This document shows positions 12,101 to 21,100 of a stretch of DNA of 64,000 nt, piece by piece. The notes beneath the pieces were generated by a model. That model worked only from the letters and a program-made list of their open reading frames with translations, was not told the DNA's origin and did not search any database. How positions within the stretch are numbered: position 1 is the first letter of the stretch; each line of letters starts with the position of its first letter. This DNA is from Siphonodentalium dalli (taxonomy: Eukaryota; Mollusca; Scaphopoda; Gadilida; Siphonodentaliidae), in NCBI GenBank assembly GCA_032622095.1, contig CP136062.1, positions 199,961,887 through 200,025,886 on the forward strand, given 5' to 3'. The position numbers and the translations under genes are program-made.

Positions 12101-15100
12101 ATTGGATGTGAAAGATCTTTTGGTATTCTCACGAACCACAAGGGATGAAAGGAATTCCACATGCTGCAGATTTTGTCCTGTCATCGCCGGCCAGATTAAG
12201 ACATTTATCAAATTAAACCACTTCAGAAAATTAATAAACCTCAGTGAATGGTGTTCTTACTCACTAAAATGGTTTTATAAACGGGGGTTCTTGTGTTTTA
12301 CATGTGTACAGTACTTACTGGATCATAGAAAGGTGATGACAGTGTAAATTGAACATCACCCATTGTTACTTATTCCAGATAACACTCCACTTCTCCCGAA
12401 TAACAGTCCACTTCTCCCTAATAACCAAACAGGGAGAAGCGACTTCTCCCAATTTGAAACCTCTATCCAGTCCTTGCCTTGAACATTGCCCTGATATGTT
12501 GGAATATTGAACAAGTATGGTGAATACTGGTGAGAAACAAATTTACCCTTTTGTGCTGACAAAAAGTGCAAAATATGTGACGCTCACAATACATTTTATA
12601 TTTATTATATATCCTCATGTGCTATTATAAAAGTGTTTATTGTTTAAAGATACGGGCGGCGTTGGCAGTGGGTATGCTGTTGAAATATTCAGCTCCCATC
12701 AAAAACCGCCATAAACAGAAAGAAGAGTAAAATATAGACAAAAATTTTCTTATACCAATCAGAAATATGGCATAAACAGTATGTTATTGTCAATTCTTTT
12801 TCCTTTGTTATGTAAACAAAAGCAAAAAACGTTACATTCCTGGCTTTTATTTAGATCCGGATATGGTAAACATAAAGAGCGTTTTTGTTACTTTTTTCCT
12901 GATATGGAAATAATAAAGAGCGTTTTTATCATTTTTTTATGATTAACCAATATAATTGTGCTGTGTTATGTAAACAGAAGCACAACTTCTGTAACACGAG
13001 CAGGCTCTTGTTTACGTACACCATCGTACGTCTTGGTGACAATATACTATTTACGCGCTGATTATATTTGGCATATGAACAAAACTATATATATTTTAAT
13101 ATTCCTTCTGTTGATGGCGATTTGAACAAATATGAATATTTCTGCAACGAACGCCACCCGTGCCTTTAAATTATTTTAAATAATATTAGTTCTCTAATTT
13201 CATTTCAGGACATGAATGGCGGTTTCAAAAACCTGATATCAACATTCCTATGGCCAGACATTGGCAAACTTAATTTTGATGTAAGTTTTGTATTGGTCAT
13301 TCATTTATATCCAAGTTTATTTCTAGAGTGTGATATCAGCAATCTAAATTTCAGTGGAATTCACGGATTATAGCCACTATAGTTTCCTGCTATTGTACAC
13401 ATATGTATATATATATATTGCATGTGTTCTGTGTTAAATCATAACTTTTGCAATAAACTGATTCTGATTCTGAATTTCAGTGGAATTCAAGTCTGCAAAT
13501 AGTGTGTCTGTCATTTGCAGAATGAGGTCCCCCAGAGAGTGAATTTAGTAATGCTATCCCACATAGTGGGCTAGCATCGCCAAATTCACCATCTGAGGAC
13601 CTCATTCTGCTTAGGCCTGATCTTCTGAGAAGTATATATGGTCTGGAATTAACATTGTTTTTAGTTACTTTTTCCCTTCTGGGAAGTTTCTATATCCCCT
13701 AATTTACAGAAGATAAAATGCATAATCGAGGTGACTAGTGGGTGAACATCGATCACCAACTTCAACTGGGGAACTTCAATCTGATCCTAGGTCTCCAACA
13801 ACAGTTGAGGCCTAAGCAGAATGAGGTTCCCAGAGAGTGATTTTGGTGAGGCTAACCTGCCGTGCGAGATAGCGTCACTAAACCTCTTTCTGCAAATGAC
13901 AGACACACTATCTGCTGGCTTGGTGGAATTTACAGAGATTACAACTATCATCCTGAGTTTTTACATGCTTCAGATTATTATAGAGTTTGTGGGTTGATTC
14001 AGACTAGATATATAACACTGATAGTACAAACTTTTCTATCATATTAATGTGATGTGAAACACTCCGGTAGGGTGATCAAATTTAAATGGATACTAATCTT
14101 GGTCAAAGTAGTTATTTTTACAAATATTATATCCAAATTGACAACACACGCCATCATTCTTATATATTAATTAAATGCAGTGACTCTAGGTGACAAAATT
14201 GTTTTCGTTAGTTTATCGCCGATAGTTGCATCCCAAATCGAGAGGTAAATATTTAAAATTGAGCATAGTTCAGACGATGTTTTCTATGGAGTGTTGCGGT
14301 CGATTTGCTTGAGATTTCAGCGATGTTAGTAGAACATTACATTCATCCAGTTGAATAAATTATCAGTTTCACACACCCGAACAAGTCCATAATATGTCTT
14401 TAATAAGCTTTATATTTAAGTGTAAAAAACAGCATGTGATTAAAACCAAAATTAATTGTTTTGTGTGCAGTTCTTCACACTTGTTTTGACTGCTTCGTTG
14501 ACATATAAACTACAATAAAATGTCAGTTTCTGACCACAGTCCCCTTCTCACATGTACAGAACCAAGAAAATTGGACCAACGCCAGCAATAAATGTATTTT
14601 TATTTTTATTTTGAACCTTTAACTTTTTAGAAAAAGAAGTTTGAGATTAGGTCAACAGGAAGTAAGGAGAGTCGAAAGTTCAGCTACTACACTGAGTCTG
14701 ACACGAAATCAAAATACCTGCTGTCACTGTGTCGTAACACCCACATGTTTCAGATGAATCTCCATCCAAAGCTTATGGAAATCAAACACTTGGATGCAGA
14801 AGGTATAGTGGAGTAATGCCCTAAATAATCGACTCCTTAACCACAGCAGAATTATGGGTAATTTTTCAGGATTTAGTCGGAAATATGGCTTATTGCCATT
14901 CATCGGAAAGATATCAATTTCTCAAATTCTGCACTGTTTACCAAACAGACTTCCAGCAATATGTTTGCACTATCTGTTCTTGAATTGAGTGATGGTTCCA
15001 GTAATTCTAATAGGCCTGCAGGATAGCGAGCCTGATGATCCAAATTTTTAAATAAACATTCAGACCCAAATATTATAAAGAACCAGACAGGGCGGCAAAT

Positions 15101-18100
15101 TTTTCCAGAAATTAATAAACATTTGGGTATGCTTATTTGGATCCCAAGATTAGGACATCAGTTAAGGGTAAATATGGGCTTGTGAGGGGGGGGGGCTTAA
15201 AAGGGATCCACTGCCCCTGTAGCAGAAACCTGAATATGATATTTAATTTTATCACACAATTAGCCTCGAAAACCGGTCTCATATTTTTTGGTAAGACACA
15301 CGTGTAATATCGTCACGCGCAGTGACATAAGAGCTTCGCGCAATTATGTCGATGTCAGTGTTGGAAATTTATTGTTATGTTAATTAGATTATAATTATGA
15401 AATTGAATTTGTGTTGGGTTATTTAGTATTGACTGTGAGAAAAAATATGGCTGATAAGGGCGGTTGAACAATTTTGTTAACATGAAAAGACACAATTAAA
15501 ATGGAACTATATTCTTGAAGATGTCTTTACTTCCTCTTTGGAAGTGATAAGGAAATCAATATTAATTTGTTTTAACCCCAGGCATTTCATAACCGTTTTT
15601 CCTTGCTAAAATGTGATTATGTGATAAAAAATATCTCAAATTCGTTGTAATTCTATACAAAATTTATTAACCTCATCCACTAAATTAAATTCGAGCCTCG
15701 CTAAAGCTCGACTCGAATCGAATTTTGTGCATTCGCATAATAAATTTCGTATAGAATAGCAACTCATTAGAAATCCTCTATTTATTGCTCTAGACAAATA
15801 TCTTTGTCAGTCTTCGTGACATTATCTCTGCCACTTTGATTTGTTTAATTGCAGATAAGAGGCGATACAGAGAGTCCTATATCTACAGTGATGCAAAAGA
15901 TTTATTGACAAACGGTGGTCTTATACAGCTTCGACCTAACATGTCTCCCACCAAACCCAACAATAGATTCTCAGTAGTGAGTGATGCCAGCTCAAACACT
16001 ACATCGGGCATCGTCAGCGATAAAATGGCCATCAGCTTCGACGAGAATGATGGTCAGTTAATTTAAAATTATTCAGATAGTTTAACCCTTTACCCAACAG
16101 AATGGCCCTGTGCCAATGCATTCTCTTATATATGCGAGTCGACCATAGGTCGCCTCGCATATATAAGAGAATGCATTGGCTTAACACATTAAAAATTATA
16201 AAATTGTTAAAGAATGTAAGAAAAAATGGTAAAAAGTGTTAAAAAAAGTTTTTTTTTAGGCCAATGCATTCTCTTATATATGCGAGGCGACCTAAGGTCG
16301 ACTCGCATATATAAGAGAATGCATTGGCACAGGGTATAACTATAACCATCACAATGTGGTCAATGAGCCGGTTCCAATGATATCCATATTTGTATGGTTT
16401 TATTGAGACAGACCCAAGATAATTTAGGCTGTTGAAGCTTTATTTGGCCGGTTTTGGCCGGTTTGTTGGGTAAAGGGTTAAAGTTTATAGTGATTTATAA
16501 TCTTCAAAATGAATTCAATATTTTCATGTGCACATATGTTTGTCACATTTCTTGTATGAAAAGTGTTTGTTAACCCTTTACCCAACAGAAGGGCCCTGTG
16601 CCAATGCATTCTCTTATATATGCGAGTTGACCATAGGTCGCCTCGCATATATAAGAGAATGCATTGGCTTAATGCATTAAAAATTATAAAATTGTTAAAG
16701 AATGTAAGAAAAAATGGTAAAAAGTGTAAAAAAAAGTTTTTTTTTATGCCAATGCATTCTCTTATATATGCGAGGCGACCTATGGTCGACTCGCATATAT
16801 AAGAGAATGCATTGGCACAGGGCATAACTGTAACTATCACAATGTGGTCAAGGAGCCGGTTCCAATGATATCCATATTTGTATGGTTCTATTGAGACAGA
16901 CCGAAGATATTTTAGGCTGTTGAAGCTTTATTTGGCCGGTTTTGGCCGGTTTGTTGGGTAAAGGGTTAATACAAGAATCGAATGGTAGAATATATAGAAA
17001 TTGATTAACTGGTTTGGCCTATCCCTACAGTAATCTGGAATATTCATCATGATCTAGTTATGTTCATTGTCCAAACGAGGGACAGGATAAAGATGGTAAC
17101 GCTCATTTATGACACAGCTTCGGCCCTTGGTCTTCTTCAATGCTTGTATATCCAAATGGAAATTACATTTTTAGTGTTACACACTACAGGTGATAATGAC
17201 ACTGATCAGGTTGAAAACAAAATGTTATGTGAAAGTTAACGTTATACATGTACGTCAATCCTTGATGACGCTATCATAACTTACAGTGATGAGAAACACT
17301 CCGGTAGAATGGACTAATAGAAATGGAGAATAATCTTGCTCAAAGTAGTTATTTTTACAAATATTTTACCCAAATTAACAACACACACCCTCATTCCTGT
17401 AGATTAATTAAATGCAGTGACCCTCGCTGGTGAAATCATTTGCGTTTGTTTATCGCCAATAGTTGCGTCCAGAATCGAGATGTAAATATTTACAATTGAG
17501 CATTGTTTAGACGATGTTTTCTATGGAGTGGTACGGTCGATTTGTTGGAAATTTTCGCCGATGTTAGTATAATACTACATTCACCCTGTTGCCATAGCGC
17601 CTGAGTACCAACTTATCAGTTTCAAGGACCCGAACAAATCCTTAATATGTCTTTAACCCTTTGAGTGCCAGGGGCCGATTTCATCGGCCCTAAACCTACA
17701 AAATAAGTCTGTTAAAGAATATAAGAATAAATCATTAAAATTGTAAAAAATTGTAAAACAAAAAAAAATAATTGTTAGGCCAATGCATTCTCTTATATAT
17801 GCGAGGCAACCTATGGTCGACTCGCATATATAAGAGAATGCATTGGCACAGGGTATATGGGTTGATACAAAAATCGACCTGGCACTCAAAGGGTTAACCA
17901 TTCATGAGCTATATATAAATAAGTTGAAAACGAATTTACTGTAACTTCACAAACTTAATTAATACATCATGTTATTTCTTAAATAAATTTAGTCACTAAA
18001 TGATGTCACCCTTCAGATGTTGGGATATGAAGTCTAAAACTTATCTTCTTTTATTGCAGAAAATCGAGAGATTATTATTGACTGTCCTCCGAGTCGGTCA

Positions 18101-21100
18101 AGAAATGGGACACCTAGTCAGGTTCGGTCTAAGATTAGAAGTGGTGCACAGAAGGATACAGGTCTTGTTAATATACTTAGTGAGTTTTTATTGAAGAAAT
18201 ATACTTTTGACAATGAAATACCATAAGCCTGCATCCCTTGTCAATATTTCGGCAATAGAGCCTGAGACTACAGACTTGTTAACTCTTCCATGACTGGAAC
18301 TTCTTGAAATTTTGCGAAAACAGTGTGCCAATGCATTCTCTTATATATGCGAGTCACCCATAGGGCGCCTTGCATATATAAGAGAATGCATTGGCCTAAC
18401 AATATTAACTCTTTCACCCCCGCTGCCCGCTATAGCGGGCATGATGTCATGTGCGTTCGCCTGTTTATCCGTTTTTTAAACGAACTGTGCCACGGCTACA
18501 TAATGTAATAGCTCCCACAATTCATATAGGTCCCTCTGGGATCCCTCTGTGTCCCTGCTATGTGTCCCTGCCATAGAAAATTAAAATATTATATCCGAAT
18601 TCCATTGGAAGCATGCCTGAATTTAAGCGGTCGGTCGGACACGGACATTTTCCGATACATATCGCCAAATGTCCGACCATTTTCATTTTTAGACAAACAT
18701 TATGTCCGGCGGTATATTTTTAAATAAAATCTCATATATTTGGCAAGAGTGTTGTCTAAAGTGTTATAGTTGTGCGTATCATACACCTTTTACGCGGACA
18801 ATTAGGCCTAATACCCATGAAAACGAACGCAAGCAATATTGAAGCAGAAAGTACACACTCATTATACTGGAATTCCCAAAGTTATAAATAGATAGCACAA
18901 AGGGAGTGAATTCAGTTTCAAATTGATTTCGTTTTGAGAAAGTTTGTGTTCTAAGTTCGTCAATAAAAGGACTTCTAGTGTGTGAAGTTCATTTGTTTTG
19001 ATTGTGAGATATAATTAGAGTGATTTTGGTCAATATAGTCAATTATTTATCAGTCACTGAATGTGATCACTTGGTGATTTATTTTTGCATTGCCTATTTT
19101 CGTTTTTGGATCGATTTTGGACTGTGATTGACAGAACTTTCCCCTCATCAAGCCAACATTTGCATGATGTTTTAAACAAGGTGAAATCACTTCTTCAAAT
19201 TTGACCACAGGGTGATCACCAGTGTGTGCACAAGAACAAAAATAGCCATGATTGTATGCATGCCATTCAGTAGAAAATTGATCAAAATCTAGTGTTTTTC
19301 AATGACTGGTGTTTCCCTAGCAACCGTTGTCAAGGAAGTTCGGCACCCGAAGGTCATCTATGACCCTCATGTGAATATAAATTCACTGCTGATCACGGCA
19401 ATATATGGTTTGCCATACCCACGATCCCTCTAAACATTAGTATTTAGGCTTAGCGCTAAAGACAAAACAAATCCTAATTAAGTCCTGTAAATCTGGGGTC
19501 TGGGGCATTTTACCCTCATATATTCGGTGGTGAAAGAGTTAACCTTGACCTTGAAAGCCAGTGCATTCTCTTATATATGTTAGGCTCCCTATGGGAGACT
19601 CTCATATATAAGGGAATGCACTGGCAAAGGGTCTTTAATGCTGCACCAGCACAGCTCCCGTCATGAAAGGGTTAATGTGATGCAGAGATGGCTTGATTCA
19701 GCATTGATAGCCATGGAATTTTTTCAATAAACATTTCTGTGAACAAAAGTACATCCTCAAACTATTACAATTAGGGCCACTTCCTAATGGCGCTTCTGGC
19801 ATGCTACAAAATGTGCGACAATAGTCGCACACCGAAAGCGACATAATGCCGCGTGTTTTGTCGCTTGCGGTGGGCTTCAAAACATGAGAAATGTTCCATT
19901 TTTTGGCACATGACGAAAGCGACAAAATGCAACTAATATCGCATGCTTTGTCACTTTCTGCGCACGCCAAAAGTTCGACAAAATATAATGTCACAGATTT
20001 TGGCGCATCTCGCTTTTGGCCCACGCCAAAACATGTGACATTTCACATGTTTTGGTGCACACCAAAAGCGACACAATTTTGTCACTTTCAGCGCGCGACT
20101 AATAGCACACATTTTGGCGCATGCCAGAAGCGCCATTAGGAAGTTGCCCTAATAGAATTCCATATCAAACTAGTGGATTCATTGTAAAGCTAGATCAATT
20201 AATCACTGGTTTATTTTGTCGGACAATTTACTGTTGCAGTTTGGCACATTTCTTTTCCAAATCAGCATTTCCTGGCTTTCAAGACTAAAACATTTTTATC
20301 CTGCCAAAATGAAACTGCTTAACACGTTCACTGCCAACTGCGAGTTATCTCGTACTATTTGCATGTAATTGAATGGGCGTCGCAGTGATCGTGTTAAACT
20401 AATAAACCAGTGAATGCACTAGATAACAATATAATATTTTAGTTTTTGAGATATTCATAATGATTCAACTCAAGTTCAATTTAATTTAGTGTTTACTCAT
20501 TATTTCCCTTTGAAATTCAACAGTACCTATAGTTCAGAAAAGATGTCTAGTTTACTATGAATGCAGCTCAGCTGAGCTTTAAGTCTTTAATTTCCCATTG
20601 TGAGGAACTGATATTTCTGTGGATGGTAAAATTGGTCACCTCAGTGCCATATTAATCGCTTTATATTATTGTTTATCAATTAATACACCCAGTTTACCAG
20701 TGAGCAATAAGGTCAAAGGCTGTTTCCTGTGTATACCTTGACAAATCTGAGATCACTCAGTCGATAACTCCTAAATGTTTTTCTCATCTTCAGATTACAA
20801 ACCATACACAGGTCTCGTCAACAGGAGCCCTGTACTAGAAAATAGACCAAGAGAAATCGTCCCAACACAAATTCCGCATAATAATACAAATATGGAGGAA
20901 ATGTCACCCGTTATAGGTAGTGGAAGTTACCGAGCAAGAATGCAGCAGCAACAACCACACCAAATGTATTACAACATGAAGGTGCCGCATTACAATAAGT
21001 CATCAACTGCATCGTCACCAACGCATCGCACTCGTTCTCGCCCTGTGAGTCGTAGCGTCAGTCGAGGAGACAGCTTTAAAAATATGCAGACACAACTACA

